The notes beneath the pieces were generated by a model. It made no database searches. It worked only from the letters and a program-made list of their open reading frames with translations, and was not told the origin of the DNA. From Streptomyces sp. T12 (lineage in GTDB: Bacteria > Actinomycetota > Actinomycetes > Streptomycetales > Streptomycetaceae): DNA of 64,000 nt. A program made the position numbers and the translations under genes. Location of the stretch: assembly GCF_028736035.1 (NCBI RefSeq), contig NZ_CP117866.1, forward strand, positions 1,550,001 to 1,614,000. The letters run 5' to 3'. Numbering within the stretch: position 1 is the stretch's first letter; every line of letters starts with the position of its first letter. This document shows positions 13,342 to 22,673 of this stretch, one piece after another.

Positions 13342-15012
13342 CTACTCCGCCTGCTTCTGGACGTCACGGTGGCGGTAGTACGCGGCTTTCGACGGCGCCA
13401 GCGGCTCCTTGCCGAGGATCAGGTCGGCGGCCTTCTCCGCGACCATCATCACCGGGGCGTAGATGTTGCCGTTGGTGACGTACGGCATCACCGACGCGTC
13501 GACGACGCGCAGGCCCTCCACGCCGTGCACCCGCATGCTGGTGGGGTCGACGACGGACATCTCGTCGGTGCCCATCTTGCAGGTGCAGGACGGGTGCAGA
13601 GCGGTCTCGCCGTCCTTGGCGACCCAGGCGAGGATCTCCTCGTCGGTCTCGACGGACGGTCCGGGCGAGACCTCCCCGTCGTTGTAGGGGGCGAGCGCGG
13701 GCTGGTTGAGGAGCCCCCGGGCCACCCGGATCGCCTCGACCCATTCGCGGCGGTCCTGCTCGGTGGAGAGGTAGTTGAAGCGCAGCGCCGGATGCTCGCG
13801 CGGGTCCTTGCTCTTGATCTTCACCGAGCCGATGGCGTCGGAGTACATGGGCCCCACGTGCACCTGGTAGCCGTGGCCGCCGGCGGGCACGGAGCCGTCG
13901 TAGCGGACCGCGATGGGCAGGAAGTGGAACATCAGGTTGGGGTAGTCCACGTCCTCGTTGCTGCGGGCGAAGCCGCCGGCCTCGAAGTGGTTGGTCGCGG
14001 CCGGACCCTTCCGGAACAGCCACTGGAGGCCGATGAAGGGGGCCCGCCACTTCGCCAGGTACGGCTGCATGGACACGGGCTGCTTGCAGGCGTACTGGAT
14101 GTACACCTCCAGGTGGTCCTGCATGTTCTCGCCGACGCCGGGGAGGTCGTGCACGACGTCGATGCCCAGCGCCCGCAGTTCCTCGGCGTTGCCGACGCCC
14201 GAGAGCTGAAGCAGCTGCGGGGAGTTGATGGCACCGCCGCACAGGATGACCTCTTTGGCGCGGACCTGCTGAAGCGCTCCCCGGCCGCGCTGGTATTCGA
14301 CACCCACGGCGCGCTTGCCTTCGAACAGGACGCGGGTGACGAGGGCACGGGTCCTGACGGTGAGGTTCGGCCGCTGCATCACGGGCTTGAGGTACGCCTT
14401 CGACGCCGAGAGCCGCCGTCCGCGATGGACATTCCGGTCGAACTTGGCGAAACCTTCCTGCCGGTAGCCGTTGACGTCGTCCGTGGGCGCGTATCCCGCT
14501 TCCTCCGTGGCTTTGAGGAAGGCACCGAAGAGGGGGTTGGACGCCGGGCCGCGTTCGAGGACGAGGGGGCCGTCGTGGCCGCGGAACTCGTCGTCCGGGT
14601 CGGCCGCCAGACAGTTCTCCATACGCCGGAAGTACGGCAGACAGTGCGCGTAGTCCCAGGTCTCCATGCCCGCATCGGCGGCCCAGCGCTCGTAGTCCAT
14701 GGGGTTGCCGCGCTGGAAGATCATGCCGTTGATACTGCTGGAGCCGCCCAGCACCTTGCCGCGCGCGTGGTAGACGCGCCGGCCGCCCATGTGGGGCTCG
14801 GGCTCGGACTCGTACTTCCAGTCGTAGAACCGACTGCCGATGGGGTAGGTCAGCGCCGCGGGCATATGGATGAAGACATCCCACGGAAAGTCCGACCGGC
14901 CCGCCTCCAGGACCAGTACCCGGTTGGCCGGGTCCGCGGAGAGCCTGTTCGCCAGCGCACTGCCGGCCGAACCGCCACCGACGATGACGAAGTCGTACTG
15001 CACAGGAGCCAT
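13342..15012 (-). CDS. betA: Choline dehydrogenase (GMC oxidoreductase)
   Basis: This 556-residue FAD enzyme is inferred to oxidise choline to betaine aldehyde. It has the N-terminal dinucleotide motif [20 protein letters not shown] signature 1 in [16 protein letters not shown], signature 2 in [14 protein letters not shown], the catalytic-His block [10 protein letters not shown] and the C-terminal Asn block [15 protein letters not shown] 15012 (GAGG upstream) is preferred over an in-frame ATG at 15102, which lies in the operator region. It heads the operon betA-MTHFR-like-hydrolase and diverges from the IclR gene. Confidence 0.9.
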   Translation of the reverse strand: MAPVQYDFVIVGGGSAGSALANRLSADPANRVLVLEAGRSDFPWDVFIHMPAALTYPIGSRFYDWKYESEPEPHMGGRRVYHARGKVLGGSSSINGMIFQRGNPMDYERWAADAGMETWDYAHCLPYFRRMENCLAADPDDEFRGHDGPLVLERGPASNPLFGAFLKATEEAGYAPTDDVNGYRQEGFAKFDRNVHRGRRLSASKAYLKPVMQRPNLTVRTRALVTRVLFEGKRAVGVEYQRGRGALQQVRAKEVILCGGAINSPQLLQLSGVGNAEELRALGIDVVHDLPGVGENMQDHLEVYIQYACKQPVSMQPYLAKWRAPFIGLQWLFRKGPAATNHFEAGGFARSNEDVDYPNLMFHFLPIAVRYDGSVPAGGHGYQVHVGPMYSDAIGSVKIKSKDPREHPALRFNYLSTEQDRREWVEAIRVARGLLNQPALAPYNDGEVSPGPSVETDEEILAWVAKDGETALHPSCTCKMGTDEMSVVDPTSMRVHGVEGLRVVDASVMPYVTNGNIYAPVMMVAEKAADLILGKEPLAPSKAAYYRHRDVQKQAE

Positions 15013-15061
15013 GGTGCCTCGTCTCGCTCGCGCCGTAGATATGCGAGGCATGCTAGACCCG

Positions 15062-15097
15062 GTCGCGTCATACGCACCAGGTTGCGAAGAGCGCAAC
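15062..15097. promoter_or_regulatory. Composite operator, betA side of the betA/iclR region
   Basis: The boxes at 15062, 15074, 15081 and 15093 read GTCGC, GCACC, GTTGC, GCAAC. The second half is a perfect GTTGC-N7-GCAAC dyad. The site ends 50 bases from the betA ATG and is 38 bases from the second copy at 15136. Confidence 0.78.
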
Positions 15098-15135
15098 TTC
15101 AAGATCTTGATTTCGACGGCGTTACTTGCAGTGAC

Positions 15136-15171
15136 GTTGTTTACTACGCGTATAGTTTCACTGTGAGCAAC
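15136..15171. promoter_or_regulatory. Composite operator covering the iclR -10 box and start codon
   Basis: The boxes at 15136, 15148, 15155 and 15167 read GTTGT, GCGTA, GTTTC, GCAAC. A good -10 hexamer TATAGT (15151-15156) lies inside the site, and the last box is inside codons 2-3 of the IclR gene. Binding here would block transcription of the regulator itself. The outer boxes keep the exact N26 distance seen elsewhere, although the inner boxes are weak. Confidence 0.65.
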
Positions 15172-15960
15172 TACAGCCCAGACACAGAAACGTCCAATTC
15201 ACATGCCGGCGGCGTGCAGTCGGTAGACCGCGCCATCAGCGTCCTGGAGATTCTCGCGCAGCGCGGCGAGGCGGGCGTGAGCGAGGTGGCGGGCGAGATC
15301 GAGGTGCACAAGTCGACCGCCTTCCGGCTGCTCGGCGCGCTGGAGGCGCGCGGTCTGGTGGAACAGGCCGGCGAGCGCGGCAAGTACCGGCTCGGCTTCG
15401 GCATCGTGCGCCTGGCCGGCGCGGTCACGGGCCGTATCGACATCACCCAGCAGGGCCGACCGATCTGCGAACGCCTCGCGGAGGAACTCGGCGAGACGGT
15501 CAACATCGCCGTCATGCAGGAGCACTACGCGATCAACCTGTACCAGGTGCGCGGCCCGGGAGCCATCACCGCGCACAACTGGGTCGGGCAGCTGACTCCC
15601 CTGCATGCCACCTCCAGCGGCAAGATCCTGCTGGCGCATCTCCCCACCAAGGAGCGCGCCGCGCTGCTGTCCTCGGCCGGCATGAAAAAGGTCACCCCGC
15701 GCACCATCACCGCCAAGACGAAGCTTGAGAAGAACCTCACCGAGGCGCGGGAGCGGGGCTACTCGATCACCCTGGAGGAACTGGAGGTCGGACTGCACGC
15801 CATGGCCGCCCCGGTCCGCAACCGGGACGGCGACGTCATCGCGGCACTGAGCGCCTCCGGCCCCGGGTACCGCCTGACCGAGGAGCGCCTGCACGAGCTC
15901 TCCCCGATCCTGCTCAAGGGCGCCGAGGAGATCAGCCACCGGATGGGCTACCTGGGCTGA
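15163..15960 (+). CDS. IclR-family transcriptional regulator, candidate controller of the cluster
   Basis: The 265-residue protein has the IclR layout: winged helix-turn-helix (about residues 15-75; [31 protein letters not shown]) and effector-binding domain (about 85-255; [33 protein letters not shown]). GTG 15163 has no ribosome site. TATAGT ends 6 bases before it, so the mRNA is probably leaderless. It sits centrally, divergent from betA. Ten matching operators are confined to this island, including one over its own promoter. The ligand is unknown; choline, betaine or a demethylation product is the natural guess. Its stop is 1 base from the convergent oxygenase stop. Confidence 0.93.
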   Translation: MSNYSPDTETSNSHAGGVQSVDRAISVLEILAQRGEAGVSEVAGEIEVHKSTAFRLLGALEARGLVEQAGERGKYRLGFGIVRLAGAVTGRIDITQQGRPICERLAEELGETVNIAVMQEHYAINLYQVRGPGAITAHNWVGQLTPLHATSSGKILLAHLPTKERAALLSSAGMKKVTPRTITAKTKLEKNLTEARERGYSITLEELEVGLHAMAAPVRNRDGDVIAALSASGPGYRLTEERLHELSPILLKGAEEISHRMGYLG

Positions 15961-15961
15961 G

Positions 15962-17092
15962 TCACGCCTGAGAGATGCCCAGGCGCTCGTTCACCCAGTC
16001 GTGGAACGCGCCGATGTGGTGCTCGCTGGGCACCAGCACGCCACCCTTGGCATACAGCCGGGAGCTCATTCCGGGCTGCGTACGCTCGCAGGCGTCGAAG
16101 TCCTGCTGGTTGACCCGGTGGAAGAGTTCCACGGACCGGCTGACGTCCTTGCCGCTCTCGACGACGTGCGGGAGGTACAGCCAGTCGCACTCGACGATCG
16201 TGCGGTCCACGGACACCGGGTACATCCGGTGGAAGATCACATGGTCGGGCACGAGATTGATGAACACCTGGGGCTTGACGGTGATCGCGTAGTAGCGGCG
16301 GTCCTGGTCGTCGGCGACCCCGGGAATGCGGTCCAGACCCTCCGAGCCGTCGACGGTGAAGCCCTGGACCTCGTCGCCGAACTCCGCGCCGTGGCCCACG
16401 TAGTACTGGGCGGCGTAACCATCCGCGAACTCCGGGAGCACCTCGGTGAGTTCGGGGTGGATCGTGGCGCAGTGGTAGCACTCCATGAAGTTCTCGATGA
16501 TGAGCTTCCAGTTGGACTTCACGTCGTACGTGATCCGCTTGCCGACGGAGAGGTTGTCGATGTCGTAGCGCTCGATCGACTCGACGTCGCCGAGACGGGC
16601 GACGATCTCACCGATGACGTCCTCCTCGAAGGAGGGCGGGTTCTCCGCGAGGCAGACCCAGACATAGCCGAGCCATTCGCGCACGGCCACGCTCACCAGG
16701 CCGTACTCGGTACGGCCCACGTCGGGCATCTTGGTGAGGTTGGGCGCCGCGACGAGCTTGCCGTTCAGGTCGTACGTCCAGGCGTGGTACGGGCACTGGA
16801 AGGCGCGCTTGACCTCGCCGGTCTCCTCGGTGCAGAGCTTGGCTCCGCGGTGCCGGCACACATTGAAGTACGCGCGGATGCTGTTGTCCCTCGCCCGGGT
16901 GACGAGGATGCTCTCGCGGCCCACGTCGACGGTGCGGAACGCGCCGGGCTTGGCCAGCTCGGAGGCCCGCGCGACGCAGAACCACATGGTCTCGAATATG
17001 TGTTCCTGCTCCTGGGCGAAGAACTCCGGGTCCGTGTAGGAGGAGCCGGGGAGAGTGGCGATCAGGCTGTCCGGCAGACTGGTCGAGGTCAC
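15962..17092 (-). CDS. Rieske oxygenase alpha subunit, probable glycine betaine monooxygenase
   Basis: The 376-residue terminal oxygenase is inferred to hydroxylate an N-methyl of glycine betaine, releasing formaldehyde and dimethylglycine. The Rieske ligands are C79-x-H81 and C100-x2-H103 (CRHRGAKLC, CPYHAW). The mononuclear iron motif ENFMECYHCATIHPEL has H207 and H212, with Glu204 where most Rieske oxygenases have a bridging Asp. Glu at this site is known in the carnitine oxygenase CntA, supporting a quaternary-amine substrate. GTG 17092 follows GAGGAG at 6 bases; an in-frame ATG at 17128 lacks a site. Carnitine or proline betaine remain alternatives. Confidence 0.85.
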   Translation of the reverse strand: MTSTSLPDSLIATLPGSSYTDPEFFAQEQEHIFETMWFCVARASELAKPGAFRTVDVGRESILVTRARDNSIRAYFNVCRHRGAKLCTEETGEVKRAFQCPYHAWTYDLNGKLVAAPNLTKMPDVGRTEYGLVSVAVREWLGYVWVCLAENPPSFEEDVIGEIVARLGDVESIERYDIDNLSVGKRITYDVKSNWKLIIENFMECYHCATIHPELTEVLPEFADGYAAQYYVGHGAEFGDEVQGFTVDGSEGLDRIPGVADDQDRRYYAITVKPQVFINLVPDHVIFHRMYPVSVDRTIVECDWLYLPHVVESGKDVSRSVELFHRVNQQDFDACERTQPGMSSRLYAKGGVLVPSEHHIGAFHDWVNERLGISQA

Positions 17093-17159
17093 GGTGCACT
17101 CCTCGGGAGAACGTCGTGGAGGGGTCATTCACGCGCCGGGAAGAGCGACTCCGGACGGC

Positions 17160-17195
17160 GTTGTGTATGGAGCAACGCTGCGTGCTATGTGCAAC
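17160..17195. promoter_or_regulatory. Composite operator, Rieske oxygenase gene
   Basis: The boxes at 17160, 17172, 17179 and 17191 read GTTGT, GCAAC, tgcgt, GCAAC with exact spacing. The site lies in the 148-base gap between the oxygenase start and the reductase stop, so the oxygenase has its own regulated promoter apart from the ferredoxin-reductase unit. Confidence 0.77.
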
Positions 17196-17240
17196 CGCAG
17201 CATGGGATGCCGCTGGGGCGGTGTCAAGATGCGGGCGGCG

Positions 17241-18404
17241 TCAGGATGCGGTGGCGGCGAGCTGCTTGCGCCAGCGCGTGAACAGCCGCGGCTGGTTCAT
17301 CCCGAGCACGGCGACCGGGTCCCCGGCCCGCCGGTAGACGGCCAGGACGTCGCGGTCGTCCGCGGCGCCGGCCTCGATGGTGACGCTGTCCGCGCCGGCC
17401 GCGTGACCGGCGAACTGGATCTTCACGCCGTACTGGTCGGACCAGAAGTACGGCGGCCGGGGCACGCCCGGTTCCACCGCACCGCCCGCCAGCAGTGCGG
17501 CGATCGCGGCGTCGGGCCGTTCCCGCGCGCCGGTCCAGTGCTCGACGCGGCGATGGAAGCCCGCGCGCGGGTCGTACCAGTTGGCGCAGTCACCGACCGC
17601 GACCACGCCGGCCAGGCTGGTGCGGCCGTCGGCGCCGCACTTGACGCCGTTGTCGAGAGCGATGCCGGAGGCTTCCAGCCACTCGACGTTCGGGCGTGCG
17701 CCCACACCCACGACGACGATGTCGGCGGGGATGCCGCGGCCGTCCTCCAGCAGGACGGCGTCGACGCGGGCCTCCCCGCTCAGCCCCTTGACGCCGACAC
17801 CGCACTCCAGCCGCACACCGTGGTCGGTGTGCAGGGCGGAGACGATGGCGCCCATGGTCTCGCCGAGCGCTCCGGCGAGCGGTGTCGGGGCGGCCTCGAC
17901 GACGGTCACGTCGAGCCCGAGGGCGTACGCGGTGGAGGCGACCTCGGCCCCGATGAAGCCTCCGCCGATCACCACCAGCCGTCCGCCGCGGGACAGTTCG
18001 TCCCGCAGGGCGCGGGCGTCGTCCAGGGTGCGCAGCGTGTGCACTCCGGCCAGGCCCTCGGAGCCGGGCAGCGTGCGTGCCGCGGCACCCGTCGCGATGA
18101 CGACGCCGTCGGCCTGCACCTCCCGCCCGCCGGAAAGCCGCAGGGTGCGGGCCGCGTGGTCGAGCCCGGTGGCGCGGACGCCGAGGAGCCACTCCGCCCG
18201 GAGGTCCTCGTCGTCGGTCTCCAGGGCGAGTTCGGCCTCGCCGACGGTGCCGGCCAGGAACTCCTTGGACAGCGGGGGCCTGTCGTACGGGCGGTGGAGC
18301 TCGTCCCCGACGACGACCAGCCGGCCGTCGTAGCCCCGCTTGCGCAGTGAGCGCACCGCCGACAGTCCGGCCAGCGAGGCGCCGACCACGGCAACCGTCC
18401 TCAC
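17241..18404 (-). CDS. NAD(P)H:ferredoxin reductase of the Rieske system
   Basis: This 387-residue FAD flavoprotein is of the rubredoxin/ferredoxin-reductase class. It has an N-terminal FAD motif (VAVVGASLAGLSAVRSL), the block RPYDRPPLSKEFL, an NAD-binding motif (LVVIGGGFIGAEVAS) and the second FAD block LAGVVAVGDCANW. It would pass electrons from NAD(P)H to the Rieske ferredoxin encoded just upstream. Its GTG shares GTGA with the ferredoxin stop (4-base overlap), so the two are translationally coupled. Confidence 0.9.
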   Translation of the reverse strand: MRTVAVVGASLAGLSAVRSLRKRGYDGRLVVVGDELHRPYDRPPLSKEFLAGTVGEAELALETDDEDLRAEWLLGVRATGLDHAARTLRLSGGREVQADGVVIATGAAARTLPGSEGLAGVHTLRTLDDARALRDELSRGGRLVVIGGGFIGAEVASTAYALGLDVTVVEAAPTPLAGALGETMGAIVSALHTDHGVRLECGVGVKGLSGEARVDAVLLEDGRGIPADIVVVGVGARPNVEWLEASGIALDNGVKCGADGRTSLAGVVAVGDCANWYDPRAGFHRRVEHWTGARERPDAAIAALLAGGAVEPGVPRPPYFWSDQYGVKIQFAGHAAGADSVTIEAGAADDRDVLAVYRRAGDPVAVLGMNQPRLFTRWRKQLAATAS

Positions 18405-18763
18405 GCGGGACCCCCGGCGAGCCGGGCCGAGATGCAGGGCGGCAGGTTGGGCGCGTCGGTGGACAGACGGACGTAGATCATGCCGTCCTCGACGACGACC
18501 TCGTGCGTCCGGACCGGGAGCTTGGCCGGCGGGGCATCGACAGCGCCGGTCCTCAGGTCGAACTTGGAAGCATGCAGCGGGCATTCCACCTCGCAGCCCT
18601 CCAGCCAGCCGTCGGCGAGCGACGCGTCCTGGTGGGTGCAGGTGTCGTCGATGGCGAAGAGTTCGCCGTCGTCGGTGTGGAACACCGATACCGGCGGATC
18701 GATGTTGAGCCGGTGGGCCTCGCCTTGAGGGAGATCCTCAAGACGGCACGCGGGAATCATCAT
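18401..18763 (-). CDS. Rieske [2Fe-2S] ferredoxin
   Basis: The 120-residue ferredoxin has cluster ligands C42-x-H44 (CTHQDASL) and C61-x2-H64 (CPLHASKF). It is the electron carrier between the overlapping reductase gene and the oxygenase at 16-17 kb. Two tandem ATG codons are present (18763 and 18760), with GAGGTG just upstream; either may be used. The composite operator begins only 9 bases before the first ATG. Confidence 0.93.
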   Translation of the reverse strand: MMIPACRLEDLPQGEAHRLNIDPPVSVFHTDDGELFAIDDTCTHQDASLADGWLEGCEVECPLHASKFDLRTGAVDAPPAKLPVRTHEVVVEDGMIYVRLSTDAPNLPPCISARLAGGPA

Positions 18764-18771
18764 GACACCTC

Positions 18772-18807
18772 GGTGCGTATAACGAAACGGATTGCGGTAA
18801 GCGCAAC
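18772..18807. promoter_or_regulatory. Composite operator, ferredoxin-reductase unit
   Basis: The boxes at 18772, 18784, 18791 and 18803 read GGTGC, GAAAC, ATTGC, GCAAC with exact 7-2-7 spacing. The site nearly touches the ferredoxin start, so occupancy would cover the transcription start or the 5' leader. Confidence 0.73.
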
Positions 18808-18923
18808 ATCAGTCTGAGGTCGCCCTGAACCCTTGTCAAGGCATTCAGAGGGCACTCTGGGCCGTCGATTTCGTTGCGTCATGAAAAACTCGACTCACAT
18901 AGAACAACAGCAGCCCGCCATAT

Positions 18924-18946
18924 CGGCTCGCGGGGGCCGCGAGCCG
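18924..18946 (-). terminator. Terminator after the formaldehyde-detoxification operon
   Basis: A perfect 10-bp stem (CGGCTCGCGG / CCGCGAGCCG, loop GGG) lies 33 bases past the stop of the metallo-beta-lactamase-fold gene. No T-run follows. Confidence 0.75.
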
Positions 18947-18978
18947 AGGGCGGGCGCTTGAGGGGTCGCCGGGAGGCG

Positions 18979-19608
18979 TCAGAAGCCGCGGTCGATCCAC
19001 TCCTGGAGGTGCGGGGCCTCCGCGGCGATGCTGGTCGTGTCCCCGTGTCCGGTGTGCACGACGGTCTCTGCAGGCAGCGTCAGCAGCCGGTCCCGGATCG
19101 ACTCGACGATGGTCGGGAAGTGGCTGTACGACCGTCCCGTCGCCCCTGGCCCGCCGGCGAACAGCGTGTCGCCGCTGAAGAGCGCCGCGAGGGCCGGGGC
19201 GTGCAGGCAGACCGCCCCGGGGGCGTGACCCGGTGTGTGCAGCACGGTCAGCTCGACACCGGCCACCGAGATGCCCTGGCCGTCGGTCAGTTCGGCGTCC
19301 GGCGCCCGGTCGGGGTGGGTCTGCTTCCACAGCGGCAGGTCGTCCGGGTGGAGAAGGACCGGGGCGCCGGTGCGCGCCGCGAGTTCGGGCGCGGCGTCGA
19401 TGTGGTCGTTGTGCGCGTGGGTGCACACGATCGCGATGAGGCGCCGGTCGCCGACGGCCGCGGCGATGGCGTCGGCGTCGTGCGCGGCGTCGATGACGAT
19501 CGCCTCGTGGTCGTCGCCGACGATCCACACGTTGTTGTCGACGTCCCAGGTGCCGCCGTCCAGCGAGAACGTCCCCGAGGTGACGAGGTGCTCGATGCGG
19601 GCGGCCAT
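18979..19608 (-). CDS. Metallo-beta-lactamase-fold hydrolase, probable S-formylmycothiol hydrolase
   Basis: The 209-residue glyoxalase II-like protein carries the zinc motif THAHNDHID (H64, H66, D68, H69) plus HTPGHAPG and FSGDTLF. The start overlaps the stop of the formaldehyde dehydrogenase gene by one base (TGATG). The inferred job is thioester hydrolysis of S-formylmycothiol to formate and mycothiol. The family alone would allow other thioesters; the coupling to the dehydrogenase supports this reading. Confidence 0.85.
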   Translation of the reverse strand: MAARIEHLVTSGTFSLDGGTWDVDNNVWIVGDDHEAIVIDAAHDADAIAAAVGDRRLIAIVCTHAHNDHIDAAPELAARTGAPVLLHPDDLPLWKQTHPDRAPDAELTDGQGISVAGVELTVLHTPGHAPGAVCLHAPALAALFSGDTLFAGGPGATGRSYSHFPTIVESIRDRLLTLPAETVVHTGHGDTTSIAAEAPHLQEWIDRGF

Positions 19609-20693
19609 CAGAGGACCACCACAGAGCGCAGCACGTCACCGTGGTGCATCCGCTCGAACGCCTTCTCCACCTCGTCCAGCGAGATGGTCTCCGTGACGAA
19701 TGCGTCCAGGTCGAGCCGGCCCTGGAGATAGAGGTCGATGAGCATCGGGAAGTCGCGGCTCGGCAGGCAGTCGCCGTACCAGGAGGACTTCAGGGAGCCG
19801 CCGCGGCCGAAGACGTCCAGCAGCGGCAGTTCCAGCTTCATCTCCGGGGTGGGCACGCCGACCAGGACGACCGTGCCGGCGAGGTCACGGGCGTAGAACG
19901 CCTGCTTGTACGTCTCCGGGCGGCCGACCGCCTCGATGACGACGTCGGCGCCGTGGCCGCCGGTCAGCTCCCGGATCGCCTCCACCGCGTCGACGGACTT
20001 GGAGTTGACGGTGTGGGTCGCACCCAGCTTCTCGGCGGTCTCCAGCTTGCGGTCGTCGATGTCGACCGCGATGACCTTCGCCGCGCCCGCCAGGTTCGCC
20101 CCGGCGACCGCCGCGGCCCCGACACCGCCGCAGCCGATGACGGCGACCGAGTCGCCCCGGCCGACCTTGCCGGTGTTGATGGCCGCGCCGATGCCCGCCA
20201 TCACGCCGCACCCCAGCAGACCGGCGGCGGCCGCCGACGCGGTCGGGTCGACCTTGGTGCACTGCCCGGCCGCGACCAGCGTCTTCTCCGCGAAGGCACC
20301 GATGCCGAGCGCCGGCGACAACTCGGTGCCGTCGAGCAAGGTCATCTTCTGCTTGGCGTTGTGGGTGTTGAAGCAGTACCACGACTCCCCCCGCCGGCAG
20401 GCACGGCACTGACCGCACACCGCACGCCAGTTGAGGATCACGAAGTCGCCCGGCGCGACGTCGGTGACCCCCTCCCCCACCGACTCCACGACACCCGCGG
20501 CCTCATGGCCCAACAGGAAGGGGAAGTCGTCGTTGATGCCGCCCTCGCGATAGTGCAGATCGGTGTGGCAGACCCCGCATGCCTCGATCTTCACCAGCGC
20601 CTCACCCGGGCCCGGGTCAGGCACGATGATCGTTTCCAGGCTGACGGGGGCGCCCTTGCCCCGCGCGACGACAGCACGGACCTGGTGCGTCAT
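19608..20693 (-). CDS. S-(hydroxymethyl)mycothiol dehydrogenase
   Basis: This 361-residue class III-type zinc alcohol dehydrogenase oxidises the mycothiol-formaldehyde adduct with NAD. Residues include catalytic-zinc Cys39 and His63-Glu64, structural-zinc Cys93, 96, 99 and 107 ([15 protein letters not shown]), and the coenzyme motif GCGGVG. ATG 20693 has GAGGAG upstream. It forms a two-gene operon with the hydrolase and removes the formaldehyde expected from betaine demethylation. Mycobacterial relatives (MscR) also reduce S-nitrosomycothiol. Confidence 0.92.
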   Translation of the reverse strand: MTHQVRAVVARGKGAPVSLETIIVPDPGPGEALVKIEACGVCHTDLHYREGGINDDFPFLLGHEAAGVVESVGEGVTDVAPGDFVILNWRAVCGQCRACRRGESWYCFNTHNAKQKMTLLDGTELSPALGIGAFAEKTLVAAGQCTKVDPTASAAAAGLLGCGVMAGIGAAINTGKVGRGDSVAVIGCGGVGAAAVAGANLAGAAKVIAVDIDDRKLETAEKLGATHTVNSKSVDAVEAIRELTGGHGADVVIEAVGRPETYKQAFYARDLAGTVVLVGVPTPEMKLELPLLDVFGRGGSLKSSWYGDCLPSRDFPMLIDLYLQGRLDLDAFVTETISLDEVEKAFERMHHGDVLRSVVVL

Positions 20694-20728
20694 GGCCACT
20701 CCTCGGCTGGTCGAGACTTGAATCAGAT

Positions 20729-20764
20729 GTTGCTCATTACGGCACACATCTCACGTGTCGCAAC
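20729..20764. promoter_or_regulatory. Composite operator, formaldehyde dehydrogenase operon
   Basis: The outer boxes GTTGC (20729) and GCAAC (20760) are perfect and keep the N26 spacing. The inner boxes (ggcac, atctc) are degenerate. The site lies 36 bases upstream of the dehydrogenase ATG. Confidence 0.68.
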
Positions 20765-20850
20765 ACAGCATCGTTGAGTGCCGACCGGGGGTCAAGCAGC
20801 GCGACGAGGTTCCGTCGGCCGGGCGGGATCGCGGTCGGAGCAGCACGAAC

Positions 20851-20899
20851 GCCCGGCGGGGCCGTGGCCGACCATGTCGGTGTCACGACCCCGCCGGGC
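20851..20899 (-). terminator. Terminator after the BCCT transporter gene
   Basis: A long inverted repeat has arms 20851-20868 and 20882-20899, matching at 16 of 18 positions, with a 13-base loop. It lies 17 bases beyond the transporter stop. Confidence 0.8.
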
Positions 20900-20915
20900 G
20901 CGGGTCACGCCGCTC

Positions 20916-22673
20916 TCAGTGAGCGGAGGAGGTTGACTCCGTGGGTTGTGCGGACTGCTCCGACGGCGCGGACTCGGCGCCGTCGGTGGACGTACAGGGA
21001 CCGATGCGGATCTCGAAGTCGCCGTCGTACTTCTCGTCGCCGGCCATGACGGCCGTTTCGATGGCCTCCTTGCCCTTGAGCCCGCGGATGATGAGCGGGT
21101 CCTGGCGCAGATCGCGGGTGAGCGCGATACACAGGCCGACCATCACCAAGGTGAAGGGGGCCGCCGCGAGAATGGTGAGGTTCTGGAGGCCGGTGAGCGC
21201 GTCGCCCTTGCCGCCGCCGATGAGCAGCATGATCGCGGCGACCGCTCCGGTCAGCACGCCCCAGAAGATGACGACACCCCGGGTCGGTTCCAGGGATCCG
21301 CGCTGCGAGAGCGTGCCCATCACGATGGAGGCGGCGTCGGCGCCGGAGACGAAGAAGATGCCGACGAGGATCATCACCACCACGCTCGTCACCGTGGCGA
21401 TCGGGTACTGCTGGAGCACGTCGAAGAGCTGCCCCTGGGCGGTCGAGGCGTCGCTGAGCTTCTTCTCGTCCTGGAGGTGCATCGCCGAGCCGCCGAAGAT
21501 GGCGAACCACAGCAGGCTGACGGTGCTGGGCACCAGGATGACGCCGCCCACGAACTGCCGGATGGTCCGGCCACGGCTGATGCGCGCGATGAACATGCCG
21601 ACGAAGGGCGTCCAGGAGATCCACCAGGCCCAGTAGAAGACCGTCCAGCCGGCCAGCCAGTCGGCGACGCCCTCACCGCTCGACGCCTCGGTACGCCCGG
21701 CCATCTGGGTCAGGTCGCCGAGGAAGGCGCCGATGGAGGTGGGCAGCAGGTCGAGGATGAAGATGGTCGGTCCGACGAGGAACACGAAGACCGCCAGGGT
21801 CACCGCCAGCACCATGTTGATGTTGGACAGCCACTGGATGCCCTTCTCGATCCCGGACACCGCCGAGGCGACGAACGCCACGGTCAGCACCGCGATCACG
21901 ACGACCAGCAGGCCGGTACCGACGGATCCCAGCCAGCCCAGTCCGGTGAAGCCGCTGCCGATCTGGAGGGCGCCGAGCCCCAGGGAGGCCGCGGAGCCGA
22001 AGAGGGTGGCGAAGATGGCGAGGATGTCGATGACCCGGCCGCCCCAGCCGTTGGCCCGGCGCTCACCGATCAGCGGGGTGAACACGGCGCTGATCAGCTG
22101 CCGGCGGCCGCGCCGGAAGGTGCTGTAGGCGATGGCCAGGCCCACGACCGCGTACATCGCCCACGGGTGGAGCGTCCAGTGGAAGAGGGTGGTGGCCATG
22201 GCGGTCTCCATGGCCTCGTTGGCATCCGCGGGGTCGGTGCCCGGCGGTGGCGTGACGAAGTGCGACAGCGGTTCGCTCACGCCGTAGAACATCAGGCCGA
22301 TGCCCATGCCCGCGCTGAACATCATGGCTATCCACGAGACCGTGCGGAACTCGGGCTGCTCACCCTCCTTGCCGAGGGTGATCCGGCCGTAACGGCTCAT
22401 CGCCAGCCACAGGGCGAAGACCACGAAGCCCGAGGCGGCGAGGACGAAGGCCCAGCCGCCGTTGCGGATGGTCCCGTCAAGGAGCTTCCCGGACACGCTC
22501 TCCAGCGTGTCGGTCGCGGTGGCTCCCCACACGACGAAGGCGAGGGTGAGGGCTGCGGCGACACCGAAGACGACCAGGTCGGTCCGGGGGCCGGCGGATG
22601 TCGGGGGGCTGCCCGGCAGATCCGCGTCGACGGGATGGCTTCGACTCCCGTCCCTTTCGCGGGTGTTGTTCAT
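20916..22673 (-). CDS. BCCT-family choline/betaine transporter
   Basis: The 585-residue sodium- or proton-coupled carrier has about 12 membrane helices. BCCT landmarks are visible: WTLHPWAMYAVVGLAIAY, GSAASLGLGALQI and the Trp-rich block YWAWWISWTPFVGMFIARIS followed by RGRTIRQF. A soluble C-tail (about 60 residues, Ser/Glu-rich) may sense osmotic state, as in BetP (known family behaviour, not shown here). ATG 22673 has AAAGGA at 7 bases. It is the second uptake route for the island's substrate. Choline versus betaine cannot be decided. Confidence 0.92.
   Translation of the reverse strand: MNNTRERDGSRSHPVDADLPGSPPTSAGPRTDLVVFGVAAALTLAFVVWGATATDTLESVSGKLLDGTIRNGGWAFVLAASGFVVFALWLAMSRYGRITLGKEGEQPEFRTVSWIAMMFSAGMGIGLMFYGVSEPLSHFVTPPPGTDPADANEAMETAMATTLFHWTLHPWAMYAVVGLAIAYSTFRRGRRQLISAVFTPLIGERRANGWGGRVIDILAIFATLFGSAASLGLGALQIGSGFTGLGWLGSVGTGLLVVVIAVLTVAFVASAVSGIEKGIQWLSNINMVLAVTLAVFVFLVGPTIFILDLLPTSIGAFLGDLTQMAGRTEASSGEGVADWLAGWTVFYWAWWISWTPFVGMFIARISRGRTIRQFVGGVILVPSTVSLLWFAIFGGSAMHLQDEKKLSDASTAQGQLFDVLQQYPIATVTSVVVMILVGIFFVSGADAASIVMGTLSQRGSLEPTRGVVIFWGVLTGAVAAIMLLIGGGKGDALTGLQNLTILAAAPFTLVMVGLCIALTRDLRQDPLIIRGLKGKEAIETAVMAGDEKYDGDFEIRIGPCTSTDGAESAPSEQSAQPTESTSSAH

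Noticed and set aside
11716..15160. A long plus-strand frame running into the IclR gene
   Set aside because: Only the part after GTG 15163 has protein-like sequence. The upstream portion is antisense to the hydrolase, MTHFR-like and choline dehydrogenase genes.
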